Assembly: GCA_030525455.1 (NCBI GenBank)
Contig: JAUNER010000013.1
Span: forward strand, 1-58,603
Direction: 5' to 3'
Source: Akkermansia sp.
GTDB taxonomy: Bacteria > Verrucomicrobiota > Verrucomicrobiia > Verrucomicrobiales > Akkermansiaceae
DNA length: 58,603 bases
The position numbers and the translations under genes were made by a program. The notes below the pieces were generated by a model. It made no database searches. It saw only the letters and a program-made list of their open reading frames with translations, and was not told the origin of the DNA. Shown one piece after another: positions 15,043 through 23,562 of this stretch (positions are counted from its first letter, which is position 1; each line of letters begins with the position of its first letter).

Positions 15043-16656
15043 ATGCGTTTATGGAAATATTTAGGAATAATGCTACTGTTTGCCGGCTGTGATGTGCAAA
15101 CAAGTGTGCAGAGAGCCAATAACGAACGCATACTCATCGTCGGGAATAATACAGAGCCTCAGAGTTTTGACCCACATATAGCAAGCTCAGTATCTGACTT
15201 CAAAATCATCAATGCTACGATGGAGGGACTAGTGAGGGGCGATTCAAAAGATGACGCCAAGTACTATCCCGGAGTAGCAGAGAAGTGGGAACGAGATGCT
15301 ACAGCAAAGAACTGGACCTTTTATCTACGCAAAAACCTAGAATGGAGCGACGGGACACCGCTCACAGCACAGGATTTTGAGTATGCTTATCGCCGACTAT
15401 TACATCCGGAATTTGGTGGACGCTACGCCGATATGCTTTACCCGATAGAAGGAGCGGAAGCCTACAACAAAGGGCAGTCCAAGGAACTAGGCATTTGTGC
15501 CAAAGACAAACACACGCTAGAAATACGCTTGCATTCCCCCATGCCACATTTGCCCTTGCTTCTGCTGCACCCGACCTGGTTCCCGGTACCACGGCATGCT
15601 GTAGAAGCACATGGAGGAATGCTCTGTAGAACCGGGCAATGGACACGCCCCGGAAATGCCGTAAGCAATGGACCTTTCGTGCTGACCAAGCATCGATTTA
15701 ACGATTGTGTAGAAGTTCGGAAAAATCCACGTTATAGAAATGCCGCCAAAGTTTGGCTGGAGGGTGTACGCTTTTTACCCACGGTAAACGGATTTACAGA
15801 AACGAGGATGTTTTTTAACGACAAAGTGCATATCACAAACAATGTGCCACCGGAAATGACCGCTTACGCCAAGGAAAAAGCCGGAGATGCTTTTTGTCAA
15901 GACGATTACTATGTGACAATTTTTTACCGACTCAATACAACGAGAAAAGCCTTAAAAGATTGGCGAGTACGACAGGCATTGTCTATGGCTATTGATAGAG
16001 AAACCCTAGTCAGAGACGTGGTGTGTGGGGGTGGACAAGCCTGTTTTGGATTCACCCCTAGTGGAGCTGGTTATCAAACACCGCACATGGTGACATTTGA
16101 CCCGGTAAAAGCACGAGAATTACTGGCAGAAGCAGGGTATGCCCATGGAAAAAATTTTCCTGTTTTGGAATTGATGACGACCTCTAGAGAGGTTCAGAAA
16201 ACCATGGCAGAGGCTATCCAGGGGATGTGGAAAAAACATTTGGGGATTCATGTAGAAATTCGCTCGTGTGAATGGACTGCGTACAAATTTGCTCAAAATA
16301 CCATGAACTATGACTTTAGTTCATCTTCATGGTCCGGAGACTACTTAGACCCATCGAGTTTTTTAGACCTATGGGGGGCGGCTTCCGGCAACAATAACAC
16401 GGGCTGGTCGCACCCGGAATATGAGCGTTTGCTCCAAGCCGTGAGGGCGACAGGTGACCAAACCCAGCGAATGCAATTATTGGCACAGGCTGAATCGCTC
16501 ATGCTTTCAGAAGCCCCGGTTATCCCCCTCTACTGGGCAAAACGCTCCTATTTGAAAAGAGCCGAGGTTAGCGGCTGGTATCCCTTGCTATTAGATAATC
16601 ATTTATTTGAGGATATACGCTTAGATAACAAAGAATATGGGAAGGAGGTAAAGTAA
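15043..16656 (+). CDS. oppA: Oligopeptide ABC transporter substrate-binding lipoprotein
   Basis: ~537 residues from the ATG at 15043, which gives a clean lipoprotein signal (MRLWKYLGIMLLFAGC, lipobox LFAGC). The TTG at 15007 would put 12 charged residues before it and is rejected. It is an SBP_bac_5 protein: EPQSFDPHIASS, FYLRKNLEWSDGTPLTAQDF and ALSMAIDRETLV are typical of OppA/DppA. It binds peptides in the periplasm for import. First gene of an oppABC run; its stop overlaps oppB by one base. Confidence 0.9.
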   Translation: MRLWKYLGIMLLFAGCDVQTSVQRANNERILIVGNNTEPQSFDPHIASSVSDFKIINATMEGLVRGDSKDDAKYYPGVAEKWERDATAKNWTFYLRKNLEWSDGTPLTAQDFEYAYRRLLHPEFGGRYADMLYPIEGAEAYNKGQSKELGICAKDKHTLEIRLHSPMPHLPLLLLHPTWFPVPRHAVEAHGGMLCRTGQWTRPGNAVSNGPFVLTKHRFNDCVEVRKNPRYRNAAKVWLEGVRFLPTVNGFTETRMFFNDKVHITNNVPPEMTAYAKEKAGDAFCQDDYYVTIFYRLNTTRKALKDWRVRQALSMAIDRETLVRDVVCGGGQACFGFTPSGAGYQTPHMVTFDPVKARELLAEAGYAHGKNFPVLELMTTSREVQKTMAEAIQGMWKKHLGIHVEIRSCEWTAYKFAQNTMNYDFSSSSWSGDYLDPSSFLDLWGAASGNNNTGWSHPEYERLLQAVRATGDQTQRMQLLAQAESLMLSEAPVIPLYWAKRSYLKRAEVSGWYPLLLDNHLFEDIRLDNKEYGKEVK

Positions 16657-17579
16657 TGTTTCGTCTTATTCTAAATCGCTTGGGGCAGGGTGTTTTGGTG
16701 CTTTTTATCCTTGAAACAATAACGTTTTTTCTCATCCGCTTATTGCCGGGGCATCCATTTATGGGCGAAAAAAAATTACCCACGCATATTCTCGAGCAAC
16801 TTCAGTTGACATACGGCTTGGACCAAAGTGCCCTTGTGCAGTATGGACGATATTGGTGGAATATGTTTACAGATGGTGATTTGGGGCCATCACTCGTGAA
16901 AGAAGGCATCAGTGTGGCAGATATGATAGGCCAGGCATTTCCGGTTTCATTGGAATTGGGGTGTGTGGGCATGCTTATCTCTATCGTTATAGGAATACCG
17001 TCCGGCATCATGGCGGCACTTTATAAGAATCGTTGGATTGATGGTTCTGTGATGCTGATTTCCATGGCGGGAATTTGTATTCCTACATTTGTAGTCGCAC
17101 CATTGCTGGGAGTTGGGGTAGGGATGTGCATTCCCGGTTTGAGTGTGGCCGGGTGGGATGACTGGGGGTGTTTGATATTACCGGCATTGACTTTAGGATT
17201 GGTAAACGCCGCATATTTAGCCAGACTGACCCGAGGAGGAATGCTGGATGTACTCACACAGGATTTTATACGAACGGCACGTGCCAAAGGAGTGTCGCAA
17301 TTTAGATTGGTATGGAAGCACGCCCTAAGAGGTGGTCTCATTCCTGCTATATCCTATTTAGGGCCGGCATTTGCGGCAATGATAACAGGGTCTTTTGTGG
17401 TAGAAACTTGTTTCCAAGTACCGGGTATGGGGCAGCACTTTGTGAATGCGACGACGGATCGTGATTATTTTTTAATCCAAGGCTTAGTTTTATTTTACGG
17501 AATTTTGATAGTTTTGGCCAATTTACTTGTTGATTTGGTTCAAATGGTAGTGAATCCTAGACTTAGAGAGGCTGTGTAA
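16656..17579 (+). CDS. oppB: Oligopeptide ABC transporter permease OppB
   Basis: 307 residues, six predicted membrane segments. The N-terminus has LIRLLPGHPF (family form RLxPGDP), and the EAA loop is RTARAKGVSQFRLVWKHALRG, which docks the ATPase. It forms the inner-membrane channel with OppC. The start codon overlaps the oppA stop (TAATG) behind a consensus AGGAGG ribosome binding site. Confidence 0.93.
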   Translation: MFRLILNRLGQGVLVLFILETITFFLIRLLPGHPFMGEKKLPTHILEQLQLTYGLDQSALVQYGRYWWNMFTDGDLGPSLVKEGISVADMIGQAFPVSLELGCVGMLISIVIGIPSGIMAALYKNRWIDGSVMLISMAGICIPTFVVAPLLGVGVGMCIPGLSVAGWDDWGCLILPALTLGLVNAAYLARLTRGGMLDVLTQDFIRTARAKGVSQFRLVWKHALRGGLIPAISYLGPAFAAMITGSFVVETCFQVPGMGQHFVNATTDRDYFLIQGLVLFYGILIVLANLLVDLVQMVVNPRLREAV

Positions 17580-18533
17580 ATGATGAAGCAAAAGAATAAT
17601 CAGTTTGAAAAAGGCACGTCTCTGTGGAAAGACTCTATTGTGAGACTTTCCAAAAACCGAGTTTCTATTTGCTCATTTGCATTTCTTGTATTGGTAGCTG
17701 TACTGTGTTTTTTAGGTCCTTTAGTGCCGTGGTTGCCACATCCGAATATTCAGGATTTGACAAATATCGCAGATGGACCAAGCTGGGAACATTGGTTCGG
17801 TACAGACCAATTAGGACGTGATTTGTTTTCTCGTGTTTTGTATGGCGGACGCATCTCACTTTTGGTTGGCTTGGTGGCCACAGGTGTATCATTGGTCATT
17901 GGGGTGGTGTATGGGTTGGTATCGGGGTATTTAGGGGGACGAGTGGATGCTCTGATGATGCGGACGGTGGATGTGCTTTTTGCCCTGCCATTTATAGTGC
18001 TAGTGATTATATTTTCACTTAGCATCGAAGAGCCAGCCAAAATGATAACCCAATGGCTGGCGGAAATCAGCGGATGTAGTATAGAAATGATTAGCCCTAT
18101 TACCGGGCTAATTCCATTATTTATAGCTATTGGGGCACTAGGGTGGTTAACATTGGCTCGCATTGTGCGTACTCAAACACTTGAATTAAAAAAATGTGAA
18201 TTTGTAGAAGCCGCTCGCTCATTAGGGCTGGGGCATGGGGCTATATTGTTCAAGCATATTGCACCTAATCTATTGGGGCCTGTTATTGTGTACACAACCT
18301 TGGCTGTGCCTGGAATTATGCTTTTAGAAGCGGTGCTATCGTTTCTGGGTTTAGGCGTCAAAGCCCCGAATTCATCATGGGGAACTCTTATTAAGGAAGG
18401 AGCAGACAGAATGGAAGTTAGTCCGGAATTGCTCATTTTTCCGGCATTGATGTTTGCTTTTACCTTATTGGCTCTTAACTTTTTAGGGGACGGATTACGA
18501 GATGCTCTAGACCCTCGAGCTTCTAAAGATTAG
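17580..18533 (+). CDS. oppC: Oligopeptide ABC transporter permease OppC
   Basis: 317 residues. The N-terminal cytoplasmic tail and first segment are followed by HWFGTDQLGRDLFSRVLYGG, diagnostic for OppC/DppC, and an EAA loop at EAARSLGLGHGAILFKHI. It starts directly after the oppB stop. No oppD/oppF follow, so the ATPases must come from elsewhere, for example 42761-44757. Confidence 0.93.
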   Translation: MMKQKNNQFEKGTSLWKDSIVRLSKNRVSICSFAFLVLVAVLCFLGPLVPWLPHPNIQDLTNIADGPSWEHWFGTDQLGRDLFSRVLYGGRISLLVGLVATGVSLVIGVVYGLVSGYLGGRVDALMMRTVDVLFALPFIVLVIIFSLSIEEPAKMITQWLAEISGCSIEMISPITGLIPLFIAIGALGWLTLARIVRTQTLELKKCEFVEAARSLGLGHGAILFKHIAPNLLGPVIVYTTLAVPGIMLLEAVLSFLGLGVKAPNSSWGTLIKEGADRMEVSPELLIFPALMFAFTLLALNFLGDGLRDALDPRASKD

Positions 18534-18540
18534 TTGAATT

Positions 18541-19032
18541 ATGAAAATACGCTCGGTGCAATTATCAGATGCCAAAGCCATAGCTTCTATCTATAAGCAT
18601 TATGTGCTTCATACGCCAATTTCATTTGAGATTGAGGCGGTTTCTGAGGCAGAAATGCGTAGTAGAATTTCTCATATTGCCGCACGCTGGCCTTTTTTAG
18701 TTTGCGAAGATGAGCTAGGACAATTGGTGGGTTATTGTTATGCCCATGAGTGGAAAGAACGTAAAGCCTACGCTCAAACTTTAGAACTAACAATTTATAT
18801 GAAGCCTGATTGTTGCGGTAAACAACTTGGAGCAAGCTTAATGAACCAACTTATAGCTGAGTGTAAAGAGAAAGGTTTCTCTGTTTTGATTGCTTGTATT
18901 ACCGCAGAAAATAAGCAAAGTTGCAGTTTTTTTGAAAGTTTAGGGTTTAAGCGTGTCTCGTACTTTGAAAAAGTAGGATATAAGTTTGACCGATATTGGG
19001 ATGTTGTTGATTATCAACTTACCTTAAAATAA
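18541..19032 (+). CDS. GNAT acetyltransferase, PAT/MddA-like
   Basis: 163 residues covering one complete GNAT domain. The acetyl-CoA loop is at CCGKQLGASLMNQL. The N-terminus (IRSVQLSDAKAIASIYKHYV) and C-terminus (FEKVGYKFDRYWDVVDYQ) match the phosphinothricin / methionine-sulfoximine acetyltransferase group. These N-acetylate amino-acid-like compounds. It follows oppC by 7 bases and is probably co-transcribed. The substrate is unproven. Confidence 0.85.
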   Translation: MKIRSVQLSDAKAIASIYKHYVLHTPISFEIEAVSEAEMRSRISHIAARWPFLVCEDELGQLVGYCYAHEWKERKAYAQTLELTIYMKPDCCGKQLGASLMNQLIAECKEKGFSVLIACITAENKQSCSFFESLGFKRVSYFEKVGYKFDRYWDVVDYQLTLK

Positions 19033-19034
19033 TT

Positions 19035-19397
19035 ATGAAGATTGCTTTGACGATATTGATGTTGGTGATTTCAAATGTCTTTATGACTTGGGCGTGGTAT
19101 GGACATTTGAAAAAAGAAGGTGTTACAAATGATAAGCCTTTGTTTGTTATTATTTTACTTAGTTGGGGTATTGCATTCTTTGAGTACTGCTTTATGATTC
19201 CGGCAAATAGGCTGGGGAACGAGGGGGGCTTGAATGTAGCTCAGTTAAAAATAATGCAGGAGGTGATAACGCTAGCCGTATTTGTACCCTTTGCTCTCTT
19301 TTATATAGGCGAGAAGTGGAAGTGGGATTACCTCTGGGCTTTTATTTGTATTTTGGGGGCAGTCTTTTTTGTGAATAGAGAAAATTTAATGAACTAA
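19035..19397 (+). CDS. DMT-family small membrane protein, DUF486
   Basis: 120 residues with four hydrophobic segments. ILLSWGIAFFEYCFMIPANR and LKIMQEVITLAVF are hallmark DUF486 stretches. The family resembles small multidrug-resistance-like DMT proteins; its substrate is unknown. It starts 2 bases after the GNAT stop, so it is the end of the opp-GNAT operon. Confidence 0.85.
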   Translation: MKIALTILMLVISNVFMTWAWYGHLKKEGVTNDKPLFVIILLSWGIAFFEYCFMIPANRLGNEGGLNVAQLKIMQEVITLAVFVPFALFYIGEKWKWDYLWAFICILGAVFFVNRENLMN

Positions 19398-19434
19398 CAT
19401 ATGATCTTTTACTAGGTATGGTGGCGAAATGGAC

Positions 19435-20556
19435 TTATTCGCAAACCAATTCTAGCAAGGAGGCTCGCAACGCGGCTCTATCTAGTTTACCCATTTCATT
19501 TCGTGGGAATGAGTCGTAGCAGACGACTCTCTCAATACGCTGTGGACCCGGCATGGTTGTATTCCATGTGTCAGAGATGGCTTCCAGTTCTGTTAAATAC
19601 CGCTCTGTACAAGCAATAAGCTTTGCCCCACGACGATGATGTGGAACTGCTTCGATGATGACATCCGGAGCTAGTCGGGCAAATTCATATTGAATGGCAT
19701 CCGGGTCAACTAATTCACCGAGAATTTTTATTAAACGGTCTGCTCGGCGAATAAAGGTGAGTTTATTCCCTTCTAGTGAAACGATGTCGTTGGTTTGCCA
19801 CCATTGATTTTGAGGGATAATTTCAAGAGAAAAGCGACCATCTAATTGTGTAGTGAGTCGGGCAGAGAGTTTGCCTTTGCCTTGGAAGGCAAGAATGCCG
19901 GAATCATTCACTTTTGCTTCCCAATGCGGTAGTATAGCCAGTTTATCTGAATGCCATGGCTCGTCTGGAGAGGCCGTGGCAAATTGAGAACCACTTTCTG
20001 TCATGCCATAGCTCTGAACGATAGGCCATCCCAGTTCCCTGGCTTTTTGGGCTGTGGGTGTGTCAAGGGCTCCACCCCCTACTAATATACAATGAATGGT
20101 TTTAGGTGCTTTAAGCTCAGATTTGACCAAGTCGATGACCTGTGTGGGCACTAATGAGGACCAAGCCGCTTGGCTAGTGCTTAGTAAGTCAGTATAGTCT
20201 TTGGCATTCCAGCGGTGGGGGAGTGTGTGAACCCTTGCTCCGCTTAGAGCCGCTCTCATGTGAACCATAGCCCCGCCAACGTGCCATGTCGGTAGAGGAC
20301 AGCACCAGTCGCCTTTTTGGGCATTCATGTGCTGAATAGCTGCTGCGGCACAGATATTTAACGATTCGTGGGTGAAAATGATGGCTTTAGGCGGTAGTCC
20401 CGATGAACCGGAGGTCGCAAAGGCAACACCCTCAGAAATTCCATTTTCTAGAAGAAAACTTTTGGCACGTTCGCTCCATTCTGCTAAGTGCGGAGCGGCT
20501 AAAACGCAGAGTTTATTTGATTTTTCCCAAGGTAAAATCGGCGAAGCTGAAAGCAT
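19435..20556 (-). CDS. menE: AMP-forming acyl-CoA ligase, MenE-like
   Basis: ~373 residues. The ATP-binding P-loop is FATSGSSGLPPKAIIFT, the A5 motif SYGMTESGSQFA and the C-terminal lysine motif FPRNEMGKLDR. The short length and TWHVGGA segment fit o-succinylbenzoate-CoA ligase of menaquinone synthesis better than long-chain ligases. I start at the ATG at 20556, 18 bases after the upstream stop. The frame is open to 20646, but that would overlap the Mini-III gene by 73 bases. No other men gene is in view. Confidence 0.75.
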   Translation of the reverse strand: MLSASPILPWEKSNKLCVLAAPHLAEWSERAKSFLLENGISEGVAFATSGSSGLPPKAIIFTHESLNICAAAAIQHMNAQKGDWCCPLPTWHVGGAMVHMRAALSGARVHTLPHRWNAKDYTDLLSTSQAAWSSLVPTQVIDLVKSELKAPKTIHCILVGGGALDTPTAQKARELGWPIVQSYGMTESGSQFATASPDEPWHSDKLAILPHWEAKVNDSGILAFQGKGKLSARLTTQLDGRFSLEIIPQNQWWQTNDIVSLEGNKLTFIRRADRLIKILGELVDPDAIQYEFARLAPDVIIEAVPHHRRGAKLIACTERYLTELEAISDTWNTTMPGPQRIERVVCYDSFPRNEMGKLDRAALRASLLELVCE

Positions 20557-20573
20557 AAACTGGGGAATGACCT

Positions 20574-20882
20574 TTAGTGGTGAGCTTTGCGTCGCAGAGT
20601 ACGCCAACGTTCTTCCATGCGTGGTTTGAGGTGTTGTTCTATCCATGCATAGCCGGCTTCTAAGCCGCCTGCTTTAAATGCTCTGCCAATTTCAGCTTCA
20701 ACCCCGGTAGCATTCCCTGTGCGACGCAAAAAATCGTTGCTCGTAAATTCAACAAACAATTTACCATTAATCTCGCCGAGTTCTGCCAGAATCCACTCTC
20801 TTACATACAGGGCTAAAATGGCATCTCCCACCCATGCTTCAATGCGTAGACGTTCTTCTGTAGCTTTATCAATTTTACTCAT
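20574..20882 (-). CDS. Mini-ribonuclease III-like protein
   Basis: 102 residues, an RNase III catalytic domain without a dsRNA-binding domain. IEAWVGDAILALYVREW corresponds to the EFLGD metal-binding segment, and TGVEAEIGRAF to the second one. A Thr stands where full RNase III has Asp, as in Bacillus Mini-III (MrnC), which trims 23S rRNA ends. It is shorter than Mini-III, so some helices may be reduced. Its start overlaps the upstream lipoprotein stop by 4 bases. Confidence 0.7.
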   Translation of the reverse strand: MSKIDKATEERLRIEAWVGDAILALYVREWILAELGEINGKLFVEFTSNDFLRRTGNATGVEAEIGRAFKAGGLEAGYAWIEQHLKPRMEERWRTLRRKAHH

Positions 20883-21691
20883 GATGGGATACTTGATACG
20901 GTATTAATAGCAGAGGAAAAGCCATTTAGGGATGAAGCATTTTCTTTAGTGCTATCGTTGTTATTTGTTGTAGATGGCCTAGGCGGTGTGCCTTGTGGTA
21001 ATAAATCCGGTAAGCTATGAGGGGGGGTAGGAAGTGGACCGGATGAAGGATTTTGCGGATACCAAATCGGATTCGGGGCAACTCCTTGTTGAGACGGCAT
21101 AAGTGGCACGTCCAGAGCTCGATTCCCGGTAGGAGTGTCTTGGTTTGGCAATGATTTTCGTAAATGAGTTTCTGACTCTGAATTCCAGTAGCCGGAATCT
21201 AGTTCAATGTAGATATTGGAGTAGGGGAGTTGTGTTTTTGTTTTGATAACCAATACGTTGAATTGTTTGGCGGCATCTTCAATGAGGGAATTGATGGTTC
21301 GGCTCATTAATTCAAAATTCTGCCTGCCGGGTAGCATTTTACCTAGGCTTTTTCTATATGCTTTGATGCCGGGGGCGTAGTCTTCTGTAACACTTCTAAG
21401 TTCCGTACAAACCATGATGCGCGGCACAACGTGTGCTTCTGCTTCAATGATTTCTAATACATCTAGCAATACTTGGTCAGCTGGTTTATCAGAAACCATG
21501 GTGCGAATTCCCGGACCGGTATAGGCCGGGAAGGATGATTCTGCCACGACTATCCAATTTCTAGCTCCTATGATAGCAAGATTTTGTGATAATTGGTCTC
21601 TCCATTGTCGTTCTGCATAGTCTATATCCGGCGTACACCCGGCAATAAAGCAGGCGAGACAGGCAGTAACTGTTGGAATGATGCGAGACAT
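20879..21691 (-). CDS. Lipoprotein with an RbsD/FucU-like domain
   Basis: 270 residues. The lipoprotein signal ends in CFIAGC (Cys19). Residues ~35-165 follow the RbsD/FucU (sugar mutarotase) pattern: GARNWIVVAESSFPA lines up with the GHxDxIVxxDAxxP stretch, and a terminal LPYSNIYIELDSGYW with the PYxNIIL..G end. The catalytic His of the first motif is not conserved. The C-terminal ~90 residues are Pro/Ser/Asn-rich and probably disordered. The assignment is by motif order and is tentative. It sits between nuoC and the Mini-III gene. Confidence 0.55.
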   Translation of the reverse strand: MSRIIPTVTACLACFIAGCTPDIDYAERQWRDQLSQNLAIIGARNWIVVAESSFPAYTGPGIRTMVSDKPADQVLLDVLEIIEAEAHVVPRIMVCTELRSVTEDYAPGIKAYRKSLGKMLPGRQNFELMSRTINSLIEDAAKQFNVLVIKTKTQLPYSNIYIELDSGYWNSESETHLRKSLPNQDTPTGNRALDVPLMPSQQGVAPNPIWYPQNPSSGPLPTPPHSLPDLLPQGTPPRPSTTNNNDSTKENASSLNGFSSAINTVSSIPS

Positions 21692-21739
21692 AGAGATGCC
21701 CCCTCTCTTACGGAAAGATGGAGGGGAAATAGGCGTTGC

Positions 21740-22324
21740 TTAGATTTTGCGAGAACGTGGTTCGCGCCCGGTACTTGGGCAAACACCCTGAACTGTGGCA
21801 AATGGTGCACCATTTGTGGGAGCCGCTTCTGTAAATGCAACTCCCGGTAGTTCTGTCGGAAGCCCTTGAACGGGGAAGTCTTTGCGTAATGGATGGTAGG
21901 GGTAACCTTCCCACATAAGGATGCGACGTAAGTCCGGATGTCCGGAAAACTTAATGCCCATGAGATCCCAAACTTCTCTTTCATGCCAATTTGCACCACC
22001 AAATAGTTCTGTGATGCTTGGTACTTCTTCACCATCGTCAACTTTTACTTTGAGGGTGAGGTTGACCCCAACTTCTGCTTGGGTGATGGTGTAGACAACT
22101 TCAAAACGAGGGCATTCACCCATGTTGTCAACAGAGCAAAGATTTACCAACATATCAAACCCCAAAGCATCGCGAAGCCAACGCATTACTTCTACAATTT
22201 CCGTACGAGCAACAGTGAGAACAACGTCTCCGCGGAAGTCGCATCGTGCTGTGATTACGTCTTTGCCAAAACGTACACAAGCTTTGTCGGCTGCTTCTTT
22301 GATAAGTGATTCTGAGGATGGCAT
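21740..22324 (-). CDS. nuoC: NADH-quinone oxidoreductase subunit C
   Basis: 194 residues. The 30-kDa subunit signature is complete: ANWHEREVWDLMGIKFSGHP, RRILMWEGYPYHPLRKDFP. NuoC is a peripheral-arm subunit of respiratory complex I. It ends in a short basic extra tail. It lies 42 bases after nuoB on the same strand. nuoD, which usually follows, is absent. Confidence 0.93.
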   Translation of the reverse strand: MPSSESLIKEAADKACVRFGKDVITARCDFRGDVVLTVARTEIVEVMRWLRDALGFDMLVNLCSVDNMGECPRFEVVYTITQAEVGVNLTLKVKVDDGEEVPSITELFGGANWHEREVWDLMGIKFSGHPDLRRILMWEGYPYHPLRKDFPVQGLPTELPGVAFTEAAPTNGAPFATVQGVCPSTGREPRSRKI

Positions 22325-22366
22325 AGATATAAAAATAGTTAAATTTGGATGAATCCGAGAAAGGAA

Positions 22367-22948
22367 TTATTCAAGCGGCATTTCTGTATTTACCGGAACC
22401 GGAGCATTGGCTTCTTTTGGCTCGTCTTTTTTGAAGAAAGTGCGAGCCGGTTCTTGGGTATCAAGCTTTTTGCGAAGTGTAAGTAGACCTTCCAGAATGG
22501 CTTCCGGGCGTGGAGGACAACCGGAAATGTACACGTCTACCGGTAGGATTTTATCAACCCCTTGAAGAACGGAGTAGGAACGGAACATGCCACCGGAGGA
22601 AGCACAAGCTCCCATAGCGATGCACCATTTAGGTTCAGGCATTTGGTCCCAAATGCGTCGTACGGCTAATGCCATTTTGTACGTTACTGTGCCTGCGACT
22701 ATCATGACGTCTGCTTGGCGAGGTGAGAAGCGAGTTACTTCTGAGCCAAAGCGAGAGAGGTCGTAGCGAGAACATGCAACTGCCATAAATTCAATAGCAC
22801 AGCAAGATAAACCCATTGGCATCGGCCAAAGTGAGTTTTTACGAATCCAGTTGATAGCAGCATCCAAAGTTGTAAAGACAAAGTTCCCCTCTGCATTAGG
22901 GTCTAATATGCCGGTTTCGTAAAGATTTGTTTCGTTTGATGTGACCAT
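22367..22948 (-). CDS. nuoB: NADH-quinone oxidoreductase subunit B
   Basis: 193 residues. It carries the N2 4Fe-4S cluster ligands: the tandem Cys in [11 protein letters not shown], the Cys in [11 protein letters not shown] and the Cys in [11 protein letters not shown]. NuoB passes electrons to quinone in complex I. nuoA, usually just upstream, is missing, and the gene starts a two-gene nuoB-nuoC unit. The C-terminal tail after [10 protein letters not shown] is longer than usual and charged. Confidence 0.94.
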   Translation of the reverse strand: MVTSNETNLYETGILDPNAEGNFVFTTLDAAINWIRKNSLWPMPMGLSCCAIEFMAVACSRYDLSRFGSEVTRFSPRQADVMIVAGTVTYKMALAVRRIWDQMPEPKWCIAMGACASSGGMFRSYSVLQGVDKILPVDVYISGCPPRPEAILEGLLTLRKKLDTQEPARTFFKKDEPKEANAPVPVNTEMPLE

Positions 22949-23100
22949 GGTGACAAAAATTCTTGCTGGGCTTAGCTTAACGATTTATCTTGTCTCACTC
23001 AAGCCTAAACTTGATTCATTGAGCTATTTTTCGTACAGTTTTTTGACGATGATGATTCCTTGCTGGAGTTTTTTATTTGTTTATGGTAGTAGTCTGGCGT

Positions 23101-23562
23101 ATGGAAAAATTATATCGACCAAATGTGGCAGGGATAATGATGCGGAATGATGGGATGATTTTAATATGTGAACGCACCAAACAGAGAGGGGCGTGGCAAT
23201 TTCCACAGGGGGGGATTGATCCAGGTGAGTCTGCTCAGGATGCCGCTCAAAGAGAAATAATGGAAGAGGTCGGTTATTTGCCTATGCACTATTCTATTTT
23301 ATGTTCACGTGCCGGGTATAGATATGATTATCCTCAAGAAGTCTTGGAATTTGTGCGTGAAAAACGCAAGCAACCTTATGTAGGGCAGGAACAGGAGTAT
23401 TTTTTATGCTTGTTGAATGGTGATGCCCCTGAACCGACACTTGACCAGCGTGAATTTGGTGCTTATCGATGGATAAAACCAGAGGAGTTTCAGCTCGATT
23501 GGCTTCCGGATTTTAAGAAAAAAGTATATGCTGATGTGTTGAAAGATTTTTTCCGTCTTTAA
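23101..23562 (+). CDS. rppH: RNA pyrophosphohydrolase, RppH/NudH-like Nudix hydrolase
   Basis: ~153 residues. The Nudix box is GGIDPGESAQDAAQREIMEE. MEKLYRPNVAGIMM at the start and QGGIDPGE/YDYPQEV follow the RppH/NudH family, which converts 5'-triphosphate mRNA ends to monophosphate or hydrolyses Ap5A. I choose the ATG at 23101, matching the family N-terminus; the frame is open to 23077. Its stop overlaps the end of the convergent kinase gene. Confidence 0.88.
   Translation: MEKLYRPNVAGIMMRNDGMILICERTKQRGAWQFPQGGIDPGESAQDAAQREIMEEVGYLPMHYSILCSRAGYRYDYPQEVLEFVREKRKQPYVGQEQEYFLCLLNGDAPEPTLDQREFGAYRWIKPEEFQLDWLPDFKKKVYADVLKDFFRL

Noticed and set aside
14880..15137. 85-residue minus-strand ORF overlapping oppA
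   Set aside because: Antisense to the oppA signal region, no family features.
22941..23150. 69-residue plus-strand ORF before rppH
   Set aside because: It overlaps the nuoB start and rppH in another frame, and covers the divergent promoter region; nothing supports translation.
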